Shown here: positions 23,450 through 32,147 of the stretch, piece by piece | Position numbering within the stretch: the first letter of the stretch is position 1 | How the letters are laid out: each line of letters starts with the position of its first letter | From: an uncultured Coriobacteriaceae bacterium | Lineage (GTDB): Bacteria > Actinomycetota > Coriobacteriia > Coriobacteriales > Atopobiaceae | Assembly: GCA_900543875.1 (NCBI GenBank) | Contig: UQSV01000013.1 | Location: 1-32,834 of the forward strand | Length of the DNA stretch: 32,834 nt | Direction of reading: 5' to 3' | Notes under the pieces: model-generated | Seen by the model: the letters and a program-made list of their open reading frames with translations, nothing else | What the model was told of the DNA's origin: nothing | Database searches by the model: none | Program-made: the position numbers and the translations under genes

Positions 23450-24364
23450 CTACTCCTTGGCGGCAAGCAGGCCGCGCATCGCGTTGACCCAGCCATCGGT
23501 GGCGCGCTTGGTCGAGACAAGGATGTTGTCGCGCGCGGCGAGCTCCTCGGCGGCGCGGTCGTGCCCCAGGCCGTTGCACATGAACAGGAAGGTGCCCACG
23601 GCGTCGGCGATGACGCAGTCTGCCGGCGAGTCGCCCGCGCCCAGGACCTCCTCGGGGGCAAGTCCCGCGAGCTCGACGAAGCGCACGATGCCCGTGCCCT
23701 TGCTCACGCCTGCCGGGGTGATGTGGTAGGTGTGGATGCCTTGTGGGCGGGCGTGGTCGCACGCGAGGTTGCTCGCGCCGGAGATGTGGTCGACCATGCC
23801 GTTGTCCGACAGGTAGAGCGGAAGGCCGCAGTGGTCGAGCATGTCCTGCATCTCGTCCTCGGGGGCGTCGCCGCGCATGGCGACCGTGACCTCGCGGTAC
23901 TCAAAGCCAACGCCGTTGTCGTGGTAGGTCTCGAGGTGGCCGGGCCAGCGCTCGAGCATCGCGTCGATGACGCCCGTCTCCCAGATCACGTCGTGCGGGG
24001 TCTTGCCGCAGCCCTCGTCATAGGGCATGCGACCGGTGAAGTAGTGCCACTCGGGCTGGCTGCTCTGGCGGGTGCACAGCACGCCGCCCATCTCGGCAAT
24101 CCAGCCGGGAAATCCCAGGACGCGGGCGTCCTCCATGATCATGGCGCGGTTGCGGCCGGTGCAGGGGATGACGCTCACGCCCGCGCGGGTGAGCTCGACG
24201 AGCGTCTGCACGAGCTCGGCCGAGGGTTCGCCCGCGGTGTTGACGGTGGCCTTGGCGCCGGTGAACATCGTGCCGTCGGCGTCGGTGATGACGTAGCGAA
24301 CCTTGCGGAGCCTCTCGGCGAGCTCTCCGGTGGGCTTGGAGGGAAACGTTGCGTAGCTGGACAT
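23450..24364 (-). CDS. HAD-superfamily hydrolase (Cof-type)
   Basis: 304 residues. Motif I is D28-A-D30-G-T in VITDADGTMF, motif II T69 in PCTGRN, the motif III lysine K222 (SKGTG), and motif IV GDSPAD with D245 and D249. The large middle insert is of the Cof/sugar-phosphatase kind. It probably dephosphorylates a small metabolite; the substrate cannot be read. The ATG at 24364 is 7 bases from the murE stop, with AGGAGG in the gap, so it is co-transcribed with murE and may support wall or sugar metabolism. Confidence 0.85.
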   Translation of the reverse strand: MSSYATFPSKPTGELAERLRKVRYVITDADGTMFTGAKATVNTAGEPSAELVQTLVELTRAGVSVIPCTGRNRAMIMEDARVLGFPGWIAEMGGVLCTRQSSQPEWHYFTGRMPYDEGCGKTPHDVIWETGVIDAMLERWPGHLETYHDNGVGFEYREVTVAMRGDAPEDEMQDMLDHCGLPLYLSDNGMVDHISGASNLACDHARPQGIHTYHITPAGVSKGTGIVRFVELAGLAPEEVLGAGDSPADCVIADAVGTFLFMCNGLGHDRAAEELAARDNILVSTKRATDGWVNAMRGLLAAKE

Positions 24365-24371
24365 AGGCCTC

Positions 24372-26015
24372 CTAGATCTTGATGTTTCGCTTGGCTGCGG
24401 CGTCTCTGAACGCATTGGCGTCGGGCACCATGGGCTGGAACTCGTCGCCGCGGTGGATGAGCGTCTCGTCGCCCTTGCCCAGCAGGCACACGAGGGCCGG
24501 CTGGTTGTACGAGAGGGCCACGTCGAGGCAGCGGGCAACGGCCTGCTGGCGGTCGAGCACGTACTCGTGCGTCACGGGCGTGCCGTCGGCGAGCGTGGCG
24601 CCCGCGGGCACGTTGGCGTCCATCTCGCGGCAGATGTCCTCGTTGGAGTCGTGCGCGGGGTCCTCCTCGGTCACGACGATGTGACTTGCCCACTTGGCCG
24701 CCTGCTGGGGCAGCTCGACGCGGCGCTCGTAGGCCTTGCCGCCGGGCGCGCCGATGAGCGCCACGATGCGCCTGCCTGGGAACTCCTTGGCCATCGAGGA
24801 AAAGAAGCTCTGGTAGGAGAGGGCGTTGTGGGCGTAGTCGACCACGCAGAGCACCTGCGAGCCAGGGTTGCCGATGAGCTCCATGCGCCCGGGCACGCGG
24901 CAGGCGGCGAGGCCCGCGGCGATCGAGGCGTGATCGATGCCGAGCAGCTCGGCGCAGGTGATGGCCACGAGGGCGTTGTCGACGTTGAACAGGCCCGGGA
25001 AGCCAATGGTGACGGAGAGCTCCCAGGCATCCCTGACCTCGCCGTTCGCGGGGTGGCCGTCCCTCGTGGTGCCGTGCGCCACAAACGAGAGGGAGGCACC
25101 CTGGGGAGTCACGTCGGTTGCCCAGATGTCGGGGAAGACCATGTCGCAGCTGCCGCACTCGACGGGCTCGGGGCCAGCCGAGGAGACGCAGACGAGCTCG
25201 GGCGCCTCGCCCTGCTCGCCCCCGCGGTGCGCGGCATCGAGCACGCGCTCGAGGTTCTGCGTGCCCAGGTTCACCACGGCGTGGCGGCACTGCGAGAAGA
25301 TCTTGAGCTTCGAGGCGAAGTAGTCCTCGAAGGTGGGGTGCTCGACGGGCGAGATGTGGTCCTTGCCAATGTTGAGGAAGGCCGCGACGTCGAGCTCGAC
25401 GCCCAGGGAGCGGTCGTACTTGAGGGCCTGGCTCGATACCTCCATGACCATGGCGGCAAGCTGGGAGTCGCGGGCGTTGGCGAGGTGGCGCCACAGGTCG
25501 GGCGCCTCGGGCGTGGTGTTGGTCGACTCGATGTCCTCGACGCCGTCGTAGGTGTCGATGGAGCCGATGATGCCGCAGGAGCCCTTGCCCGAGGCGGCGT
25601 CGACGATCGAGCGCAGCATGTAGGCGGTGGTGGACTTGCCCTTGGTGCCCGTGAGGCCCACCTGGGGGATGTCGAGGTCGGGCCTGCCAAACGCCGCGGC
25701 CGAGACGAGCGCCATGGCGGGGCGCATGTCGCTCGTGACGATCGCCGGGGCGTCCGGGGCCGCGGCGGCGAGCTCGGCGGCGTGGGCCGGCTCGCAGACG
25801 TAGGCGATGGCGCCGGCCTCGAGTGCCGAGGCGAGATAGGCGGGCTTGAACGCGCGGCCCTTGCAGAAGAAGACGTTGCCGGCCGCGACGCAGCGCGAGT
25901 CGCAGGCCGCGCCGGTGACGGGGGCGTCTGTCGTGCCGTCGATGCCCGAGACGAGCACGCCGTGCTCCTCGAGCAGCGCGCACAGGTCGGCCAGAGTGGT
26001 GGGAGCGCAGGACAT
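24372..26015 (-). CDS. murE: UDP-N-acetylmuramoyl-tripeptide synthetase (MurE-type Mur ligase)
   Basis: 547 residues. Adds the third amino acid to UDP-MurNAc-L-Ala-D-Glu in the cytoplasm. ATP loop GTKGKST (123-129), STNTTPEAPDL and EVSSQAL for the UDP-substrate, YFASKLKIF with the likely carbamoylated K236, and DYAHN. The amino-acid selecting motif, DNPR in diaminopimelate enzymes, reads E451-D-P-A here, closer to the DNPA of lysine-adding enzymes. Length is above the usual 490-510. The ATG at 26015 has AGGAG seven bases upstream; an ATG at 26030 is less well placed. First gene of a unit with the HAD hydrolase. Confidence 0.9.
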   Translation of the reverse strand: MSCAPTTLADLCALLEEHGVLVSGIDGTTDAPVTGAACDSRCVAAGNVFFCKGRAFKPAYLASALEAGAIAYVCEPAHAAELAAAAPDAPAIVTSDMRPAMALVSAAAFGRPDLDIPQVGLTGTKGKSTTAYMLRSIVDAASGKGSCGIIGSIDTYDGVEDIESTNTTPEAPDLWRHLANARDSQLAAMVMEVSSQALKYDRSLGVELDVAAFLNIGKDHISPVEHPTFEDYFASKLKIFSQCRHAVVNLGTQNLERVLDAAHRGGEQGEAPELVCVSSAGPEPVECGSCDMVFPDIWATDVTPQGASLSFVAHGTTRDGHPANGEVRDAWELSVTIGFPGLFNVDNALVAITCAELLGIDHASIAAGLAACRVPGRMELIGNPGSQVLCVVDYAHNALSYQSFFSSMAKEFPGRRIVALIGAPGGKAYERRVELPQQAAKWASHIVVTEEDPAHDSNEDICREMDANVPAGATLADGTPVTHEYVLDRQQAVARCLDVALSYNQPALVCLLGKGDETLIHRGDEFQPMVPDANAFRDAAAKRNIKI

Positions 26016-26035
26016 GGATGGACTCCTCATCTCGA

Positions 26036-26100
26036 TGAGACGAGGGGACAGCCCCTTCGTCTCATACTTGCTGGGACAAAGGGGCCGCCCCCTGTCCCAC
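26036..26100. repeat. Intergenic long-hairpin repeat, copy B
   Basis: Inner arms GCCCCTTCGTCTCA (26051-26064) and TGGGACAAAGGGGC (26072-26085) pair at 12 of 14 positions around a 7-base loop; outer arms 26036-26050 and 26086-26099 pair imperfectly. The layout matches copy A (reverse complement) and copy C. It begins only 20 bases upstream of the murE start and so lies in its promoter or leader. Confidence 0.75.
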
Positions 26101-26188
26101 TGTTTTTGCTAGATGAACCCCAACCAGTATACCCGCGCGGTTTGTGCGCGGTCGGTGCCGGGCGCGCGGGGAGGGGCACGGCGTGTGC

Positions 26189-26194
26189 TACACT
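26189..26194 (+). promoter_or_regulatory. Putative -10 box (TACACT) for the tRNA gene
   Basis: TACACT ends 12 bases before the first base of the tRNA, a fitting distance for a tRNA promoter with a short 5' leader. No -35 consensus was found. Confidence 0.45.
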
Positions 26195-26206
26195 TCCTGT
26201 GCCTGT

Positions 26207-26282
26207 GGGCGATTGGCGCAGTGGCTAGCGCAGGTGCTTTACACGCACAAGGCCGGGGGTTCGAATCCCTCATCGCCCACCA
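26207..26282 (+). tRNA. tRNA-Val (anticodon UAC)
   Basis: 76 bases with CCA encoded. Acceptor GGGCGAT pairs with ATCGCCC; the D stem GCGC/GCGC closes AGTGGCTA; the anticodon arm has loop TTTACAC giving TAC; the T arm is GGGGG-TTCGAAT-CCCTC with one G-U pair. The outermost anticodon-stem pair (G27-A43) is mismatched, which is tolerated. Reads GUA and probably other GUN valine codons. Confidence 0.95.
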
Positions 26283-26293
26283 ACCGAGAGCAC

Positions 26294-26324
26294 GGGCCGA
26301 AGACCAGCGTCTTCGGCCCCTTTC
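26294..26324 (+). terminator. Terminator after tRNA-Val
   Basis: GGGCCGAAGAC (26294-26304) pairs perfectly with GTCTTCGGCCC (26309-26319) around a 4-base loop, followed by CTTTC. It starts 12 bases after the tRNA and separates it from murI. Confidence 0.85.
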
Positions 26325-26366
26325 ATAGGCCGAGATACGCGCGCACGCAGACGCGGGGGAGGTTGC

Positions 26367-27266
26367 ATGTCACACAGCAAGCCCATCGGCATCTTTGACT
26401 CCGGCCTCGGCGGCCTCACCGTTGCCCGTGCCATCGCCTCGCGGCTTCCGGCCGAGTCCATCTACTACGTGGGAGACACGAAGCGCTGCCCCTACGGCAC
26501 GCGCCCCCAGGCCGAGGTGCGCCTGTTCGTGCGCCAGGTGGGGCACTGGCTCGAGAGCCACGACGTCAAGCTCGTGGTCATCGCCTGCAACACCGCCACG
26601 GCCGCCGGCCTCGACGTGATCCAGCGCGCGCTCGCCGTGCCCGTCATCGGCGTCATCGAGCCGGGTGCCCGCGCCGCCATCCAGGCCACGCGCACCCGCC
26701 GCGTGGGCGTGCTCGCCACACAGGGCACCGTGACCTCGGGCGCCTACGAGCGCGCTATCCACAACCTCGACGCCGGCGTCCACGTGACGCAGGCCCCCGC
26801 CGGCAGCTTCGTGAACCTGGTGGAGCGCGAGCTCGCCTCGGGAACCTACCTGCACGACGACTGGATGGAGAACCCCGAGGTGTTCGACACCGAGGAGGTG
26901 CGCGCGCTCGCCCGCGAGAACGTGGCGCCGCTGCTTGGCCGCGGCATCGACACGGTGGTTTTGGGCTGCACGCACTTTCCGCTGCTCTCGCACGAGATTG
27001 GCGAGGCGCTGGGCCCGGGCGTGCGCACCGTGAGCTCGGCCGAGGAGACCGCCCGCGAGGTGGCCGAGATTCTCGAGCGCCGCGGCGAGCTTGCCGACGA
27101 GGACACTGCAGACCTTGGCGCGGGCGGCGAGCCCAAGTACCGCTTCGCCACGACCTCCGACGACATTACGTCGTTTGCCGTCGCGGGCAAGTTCATCTTT
27201 GGCCACCCGCTCGACTCGATCGAGCACATCGAGCTCGAGACGCTCGAGGCGCTCGTCGAGCGGTAG
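26367..27266 (+). CDS. murI: Glutamate racemase
   Basis: 299 residues. Makes D-glutamate for peptidoglycan without a cofactor. The two catalytic cysteines are C74 in VIACNTATAAG and C201 in LGCTHFPLL; the start GIFDSGLGGLTVARAI and GDTKRCPYG are conserved. A segment around 158-185 (acidic, YLHDDWMENPEVFDTEEVRA) is a family-specific insert. The ATG at 26367 has GGGGGAGG five bases upstream. It heads a same-strand run with rph and rdgB, a gene order common in Gram-positive bacteria. Confidence 0.95.
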   Translation: MSHSKPIGIFDSGLGGLTVARAIASRLPAESIYYVGDTKRCPYGTRPQAEVRLFVRQVGHWLESHDVKLVVIACNTATAAGLDVIQRALAVPVIGVIEPGARAAIQATRTRRVGVLATQGTVTSGAYERAIHNLDAGVHVTQAPAGSFVNLVERELASGTYLHDDWMENPEVFDTEEVRALARENVAPLLGRGIDTVVLGCTHFPLLSHEIGEALGPGVRTVSSAEETAREVAEILERRGELADEDTADLGAGGEPKYRFATTSDDITSFAVAGKFIFGHPLDSIEHIELETLEALVER

Positions 27267-27313
27267 GGCGCCGCGAGCCTGCCGCCGGCGCGCCTTGCGC
27301 GTGCCCCGCTGTT

Positions 27314-27346
27314 GCCGAGCTTCTCGGCCATGCCCGTAACGGGCAT
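27314..27346 (+). repeat. Two adjacent perfect hairpins upstream of rph
   Basis: GCCGAG-CTT-CTCGGC (27314-27328) is followed at once by the 17-base palindrome ATGCCCGT-A-ACGGGCAT (27330-27346). They lie in the 128-base gap between murI and rph. Without a T-run they are not clear terminators; they may shape the rph leader. A 22-codon frame starting in the second hairpin ends in an ATGA overlap with the rph start. Confidence 0.5.
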
Positions 27347-27394
27347 CTCTAGCTCGTCCTTGTTCACCATCCGCCACTTTTGCGAGGAGACAGA

Positions 27395-28129
27395 ATGACC
27401 GACCTTACCCAGCGTCGCCCCGAGGGTCGCGCCTATGACCAGATGCGCCCCGTCAAGCTTACCCGCGAGGTCATGAAGAACGCCCACGGCTCGTGCCTGT
27501 CCGAGTTTGGCGACACGCGCGTCATGTGCACCGCCACGATCGAGGAGAAGCTGCCTGCGTGGCGCCGCGCCAGCCGCAAGGGTTGGGTCACGGCCGAGTA
27601 CGCGATGCTGCCCGCCTCCACGTCCAACCGCACCGCCCGCGAGTACAAGGGCCGCAAGGGCCGCTCGATGGAGATCGAGCGCCTCATTGGCCGCAGCCTG
27701 CGCGCCGTGTGCGACCTCGACCGCCTGGGCGAGTTCACGATTACCGTTGACTGCGACGTCATCCAGGCCGATGGCGGCACGCGCACGGCGAGCGTCACCG
27801 GCGCCTGGGTGGCCCTGCACGACGCCCTCATGAGCTTCGTGGAGCAGGGCAAGATCAAGCGCCTGCCGCTCACCGGCCAGGTCGCCGCCATTTCGGCGGG
27901 CATCGTAGGCGGCGTGCCCATGCTCGACCTCGACTATCCCGAGGACAGTCACGCGGACGTCGACCTCAACCTGATTGGCACCGACGCGGGCGGCATCGTC
28001 GAGATTCAGGGCACCGGCGAGCACTCCACGCTCTCGCGCGCCCAGCTGAACGACCTTCTCGACATGGCCGAGCCCGCCATCGCCCGCCTCTGCAGCCTGC
28101 AGAACGAGGTCACGGGCTTTAGGTCCTAG
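27395..28129 (+). CDS. rph: Ribonuclease PH
   Basis: 244 residues. Phosphate-dependent 3'-5' exoribonuclease that trims tRNA 3' ends. Conserved: SCLSEFGDTRVMCTA, VTAEYAMLPAST, REYKGRKGRSMEIERLIGRS, VDCDVIQADGGTRTASVTGA and EIQGTGEHSTLSR. Length is typical. The ATG at 27395 follows GAGGAGACAGA; an in-frame start at 27380 is less likely. Next gene rdgB starts 67 bases on. Confidence 0.95.
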   Translation: MTDLTQRRPEGRAYDQMRPVKLTREVMKNAHGSCLSEFGDTRVMCTATIEEKLPAWRRASRKGWVTAEYAMLPASTSNRTAREYKGRKGRSMEIERLIGRSLRAVCDLDRLGEFTITVDCDVIQADGGTRTASVTGAWVALHDALMSFVEQGKIKRLPLTGQVAAISAGIVGGVPMLDLDYPEDSHADVDLNLIGTDAGGIVEIQGTGEHSTLSRAQLNDLLDMAEPAIARLCSLQNEVTGFRS

Positions 28130-28141
28130 CCGCTCGCCGTT

Positions 28142-28167
28142 GCTCGCGGGCCCGCGTCGCCGCGAGC
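28142..28167 (+). other. 8-bp hairpin between rph and rdgB
   Basis: GCTCGCGG (28142-28149) pairs perfectly with CCGCGAGC (28160-28167). It lies in the 67-base rph-rdgB gap with no T-run after it, so it may be a processing or attenuation structure rather than a full terminator. Confidence 0.4.
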
Positions 28168-28196
28168 CCCGCTTCTCCCACAAGATTGGAGTCCCC

Positions 28197-28823
28197 ATGC
28201 CCAAGATCGACATCGCCGCGCTCGACCCCGAGAAGACGGTCGTCGTTGCCACTGGCAATGCCCACAAGGTCACCGAGATCGAGGCCATCCTCGCCCCCGT
28301 CATGCCGGGCGTGACCTTCTACGCCCTGGGCGAGCTGGGAGACTTCCCCGACCCGGTGGAGAACGGCGACACCTTTGCCGAGAACGCTGTCATCAAGGCC
28401 CAGGCCGCGAGCGAGCAGACGGGCCTGCCCGCCGTTGCCGACGACTCGGGCCTCGTGGTCGACGCCCTCTCCGGCGAGCCGGGCATCATGAGCGCGCGCT
28501 GGGCGGGCGTCCACGGCGACGACGTGCGCAACAACGCCAAGCTCATGCGCGAGATGGAGGGCGTCGCCGACGACGAGCGCACGGCGCGCTTCCACTCGAG
28601 CGTGGTGCTGCTCTACCCCGATGGCTCGTGCGTCACGGGCGAGGGCGACTGCGAGGGCACCATTGGCCACGAGCCGCGCGGCGAGCACGGCTTTGGCTAT
28701 GACCCGCTGTTCTGGCCCGCCGACACCCCGGGCCGTACGATGGCCGAGCTCGAGCCTGCCGAGAAGAACGCCATCTCGCACCGTGCCCACGCCCTGGCAG
28801 ACCTCGCTCGCCAGCTGGCCTAA
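28197..28823 (+). CDS. rdgB: dITP/XTP pyrophosphatase (RdgB/HAM1 family)
   Basis: 208 residues. Hydrolyses deaminated purine nucleotides so they are not built into DNA. Substrate loop ATGNAHKVTEIEAIL, ENGDTFAENAVIKA, VADDSGLVVDALSGEPGIMS, and GFGYDPLF with SHRAHAL near the C-terminus are all present. The ATG at 28197 follows TTGGAGTCCCC. The rph-rdgB pairing is common. A long hairpin repeat starts 17 bases after the stop. Confidence 0.95.
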   Translation: MPKIDIAALDPEKTVVVATGNAHKVTEIEAILAPVMPGVTFYALGELGDFPDPVENGDTFAENAVIKAQAASEQTGLPAVADDSGLVVDALSGEPGIMSARWAGVHGDDVRNNAKLMREMEGVADDERTARFHSSVVLLYPDGSCVTGEGDCEGTIGHEPRGEHGFGYDPLFWPADTPGRTMAELEPAEKNAISHRAHALADLARQLA

Positions 28824-28839
28824 CCCTCGTGGGGCATAT

Positions 28840-28889
28840 GACAGGGGGACGTGCCTTCTGTCATATGACAATAGGCACGTCCCCCTGTC
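28840..28889. repeat. Intergenic long-hairpin repeat, copy C (perfect arms)
   Basis: GACAGGGGGACGTGCCT (28840-28856) and AGGCACGTCCCCCTGTC (28873-28889) are perfect 17-base inverted arms. The 16-base centre holds its own palindrome TGTCATATGACA (28859-28870). Same architecture as copies A and B with different inner stem sequence. Directly downstream of rdgB, it may also end its transcript. Confidence 0.8.
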
Positions 28890-28915
28890 CCCGGTGCCGC
28901 TCGTCCGCTTGGTGC

Positions 28916-28945
28916 TTGAAATCGAGGGGGCGAGCGGGGCATCAT
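28916..28945 (+). promoter_or_regulatory. Putative promoter of nagB
   Basis: TTGAAA (28916-28921) and CATCAT (28940-28945) are 18 bases apart, a fair sigma-A type match. It would give a leader of about 180 bases before nagB. No recognisable NagR/GntR operator was seen in the leader. Confidence 0.4.
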
Positions 28946-29133
28946 GTAAATGTCTAGGGCAACGCCCTGGGCCGACGTGGACGGGCAGGGGCCTCGACGC
29001 GCCGGGACATCCTCATAGCTGCGCGACCTCGCCCTGGTGGCCGCGTCTCACGTTGGTTGCGGCCGACGCGGGCCGCACGGTGAGGCGCGACGAGCAAATT
29101 CGCGTCCCACCGCCTCAAGAGAAGGGACGCGCC

Positions 29134-29871
29134 ATGAGAATCATCAACTGTGGAACCTACGAGGCTATGAGCCGCAAGGCCGCCGACATCCTCGCCGCCC
29201 AGATTCAGCTCAAGCCCAACTGCGTGCTGGGCCTTGCCACCGGCACCACGCCCATCGGTGCCTACCAGGGCCTCATCAAGAAGCACCAGTCTGGCTCGCT
29301 CGATTTCTCCGAGGTTCGCACCTACAACCTCGACGAGTACCGCGGCCTCACCCACGAGGATCCGCAGAGCTACCACTACTTCATGAACGACCAGCTCTTC
29401 AACCACGTCAACATCGATCCGGCCAACGTCCACGTGCCCGACGGCGCCAATCCCGACGCCGACGCCGCCTGCGCTGAGTATGACCGCATGGTCGCCGAGG
29501 CCGGCTACTGCGACCTGCAGCTTCTGGGCATTGGTCGCAACGGTCACATCGGCTTCAACGAGCCGGCCGCCGAGTTCTCCAAGGGCGCGCACTGCGTTGA
29601 CCTCACCGAGAGCACGATCGAGGCCAACTCCCGCCTCTTCGAGAAGGAGGAGGACGTGCCGCGCCAGGCCTACACCATGGGCACGCAGACGATCATGAAC
29701 GCCCGCGCCATCCTCATGGTCGCCAACGGCGAGAACAAGGCCCAGGCCGTCTACGACATGTGCTTTGGCCCCATCGTGCCGAGCTGCCCTGCCTCGATTC
29801 TGCAGCTGCACCCCAACGTGTTCGTTGTCTGCGATGATGCCGCGCTCTCCCTGTGCAAGGGTCTCTACTAA
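29134..29871 (+). CDS. nagB: Glucosamine-6-phosphate deaminase
   Basis: 245 residues. Converts glucosamine-6-phosphate to fructose-6-phosphate and ammonia, linking amino-sugar use to glycolysis. GLATGTTPIGAY binds phosphate; D67 in YNLDEY is the proton-transfer residue; GIGRNGHIGFNEP (132-144, H138) is the signature. The ATG at 29134 has AAGGGA upstream. No nagA or transporter is adjacent. A terminator follows directly. Confidence 0.94.
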   Translation: MRIINCGTYEAMSRKAADILAAQIQLKPNCVLGLATGTTPIGAYQGLIKKHQSGSLDFSEVRTYNLDEYRGLTHEDPQSYHYFMNDQLFNHVNIDPANVHVPDGANPDADAACAEYDRMVAEAGYCDLQLLGIGRNGHIGFNEPAAEFSKGAHCVDLTESTIEANSRLFEKEEDVPRQAYTMGTQTIMNARAILMVANGENKAQAVYDMCFGPIVPSCPASILQLHPNVFVVCDDAALSLCKGLY

Positions 29872-29895
29872 TATCTAGGCAGCATCTGCATGCAA

Positions 29896-29930
29896 GGGGC
29901 CCGAGATGCTGCGCGTCTCGGGCCCCCTTT
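29896..29930 (+). terminator. Terminator of nagB
   Basis: GGGGCCCGAGA (29896-29906) pairs perfectly with TCTCGGGCCCC (29916-29926), followed by CTTT. It sits 25 bases after the nagB stop and 16 bases before the next GTG start. Confidence 0.85.
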
Positions 29931-29945
29931 GATTGGGGGACACAG

Positions 29946-30734
29946 GTGGCAATCAAGGCAGTCTTTCTCGACATCGACGGCACGCTCGTGCGCTTCAACG
30001 AGAGGCACCTCAACGACCGCACACGCCAGGCGCTCGAGGCGGCCCGCGCCCAGGGTGTGGCGCTCATGATCGTGACCGGCCGCTACAAGGACGGCATTGG
30101 CGTGAACGCCGACTTTGCCTTTGACGGCTACTCGACGGCCAACGGCGAGTACTGCTTCATGGCGGACGGCGAGCTCATCCACATGCAGCCCATGGACCCG
30201 GCAGACGTCACGGCCTTCGCCAAGGCGTGCGAGGAGAGCGGCCTCTCCACGACGATTACCGAGCCCGATGACATCTACTTCTGCGGCTCGCGCGAGGAGC
30301 TCGAGAAGTCCGTCCGCTGGCAGTCGCGCCAGGACGAGCCGGGCGGCCGCGTGCGCCCCTGGTCTGCGGTGGGCGAGAACCCCGTGCTGCAGATGGTGGT
30401 CGACTGCGACCCCGCGCTCGACGACGAGCTGCTCGCAAACGTCCCCGGCCTCGAGAGCGCCCGCTGGAGCCCGGCCTTCATGGACGTGGTGGAGCGCGGC
30501 CGCGGCAAGGGCGACGCCATCGACGCCTTCTGCGAGCGTCTGGGCATCACGCCGGCCGAGTGCATGGCCGTGGGCGACGGCGGCAACGACGTGCACATGC
30601 TCGTGCACGCGGGCTTGGGCGTTGCCATGGGCCAGGCGGCCGACAGCGTCAAGGCCGTGGCGGACGTCGTGGCGCCGCCGTGCGACGAGGACGGCTGCGC
30701 CTGGGCCATCGAGAAGTACGTGCTGGGCCAGTAG
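29946..30734 (+). CDS. HAD-superfamily phosphatase, Cof subfamily
   Basis: 262 residues from a GTG start with GGGGGA five bases upstream. Motif I D9-I-D11-G-T, motif II VTGR, motif III K188 (GRGKGDAI) and motif IV GDGGNDVHML with D211 and D215. The cap domain between about 80 and 180 is of the Cof type, which acts on sugar phosphates, FMN or PLP. The substrate is not determinable. Because a terminator separates it from nagB, a promoter must lie in or just before that hairpin, or the terminator leaks. Confidence 0.88.
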   Translation: MAIKAVFLDIDGTLVRFNERHLNDRTRQALEAARAQGVALMIVTGRYKDGIGVNADFAFDGYSTANGEYCFMADGELIHMQPMDPADVTAFAKACEESGLSTTITEPDDIYFCGSREELEKSVRWQSRQDEPGGRVRPWSAVGENPVLQMVVDCDPALDDELLANVPGLESARWSPAFMDVVERGRGKGDAIDAFCERLGITPAECMAVGDGGNDVHMLVHAGLGVAMGQAADSVKAVADVVAPPCDEDGCAWAIEKYVLGQ

Positions 30735-30780
30735 GGCCGCGGCCTGCTTGAGCAATCGATGACGTGCAGCTTACGCGTGT

Positions 30781-30837
30781 AAAAGAGGGCGCGCGACGGT
30801 GGGGGATGGCCCCGCCCTCGCGCGCCCCGTATTTGTG
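30781..30837 (-). terminator. Terminator of the M24 peptidase gene
   Basis: GGGCGCGCGA (30787-30796) pairs perfectly with TCGCGCGCCC (30828-30837), with GGTGGGG/CCCCGCC inside. On the minus strand the stem is followed by TCTTTT. It lies in the convergent gap and may also stop the plus-strand HAD transcript. Confidence 0.75.
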
Positions 30838-30863
30838 GCACTTCTCCAAATGATTAGTCGCGG

Positions 30864-31997
<1,134 letters not shown>

Positions 31998-32021
31998 TCT
32001 GCGTTCCTTCCTGCGGGGCTG

Positions 32022-32050
32022 TTGAGCCTCGCGATGCTGCCGAATACGAT
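32022..32050 (+). promoter_or_regulatory. Promoter of veg-ispE
   Basis: TTGAGC (32022-32027) and TACGAT (32045-32050) stand 17 bases apart, the best sigma-A type match in the window. It reads toward the Veg-family gene and leaves a leader of about 90 bases. It lies inside the upstream region of the divergent peptidase gene. Confidence 0.6.
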
Positions 32051-32147
32051 AGTAGTTCGTATGAATGCAGAGTGCGGCAGTCTGCCGATTTTTGGTCATG
32101 CCCCGCGGGCGTGGTGCCAAGGCGTGCCGCAGAATAGAGAGTTACGC

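Noticed and set aside
24453..26228. 591-codon plus-strand frame opposite murE
   Set aside because: Antisense of MurE, low complexity, and it would run through the hairpin repeat and the tRNA.
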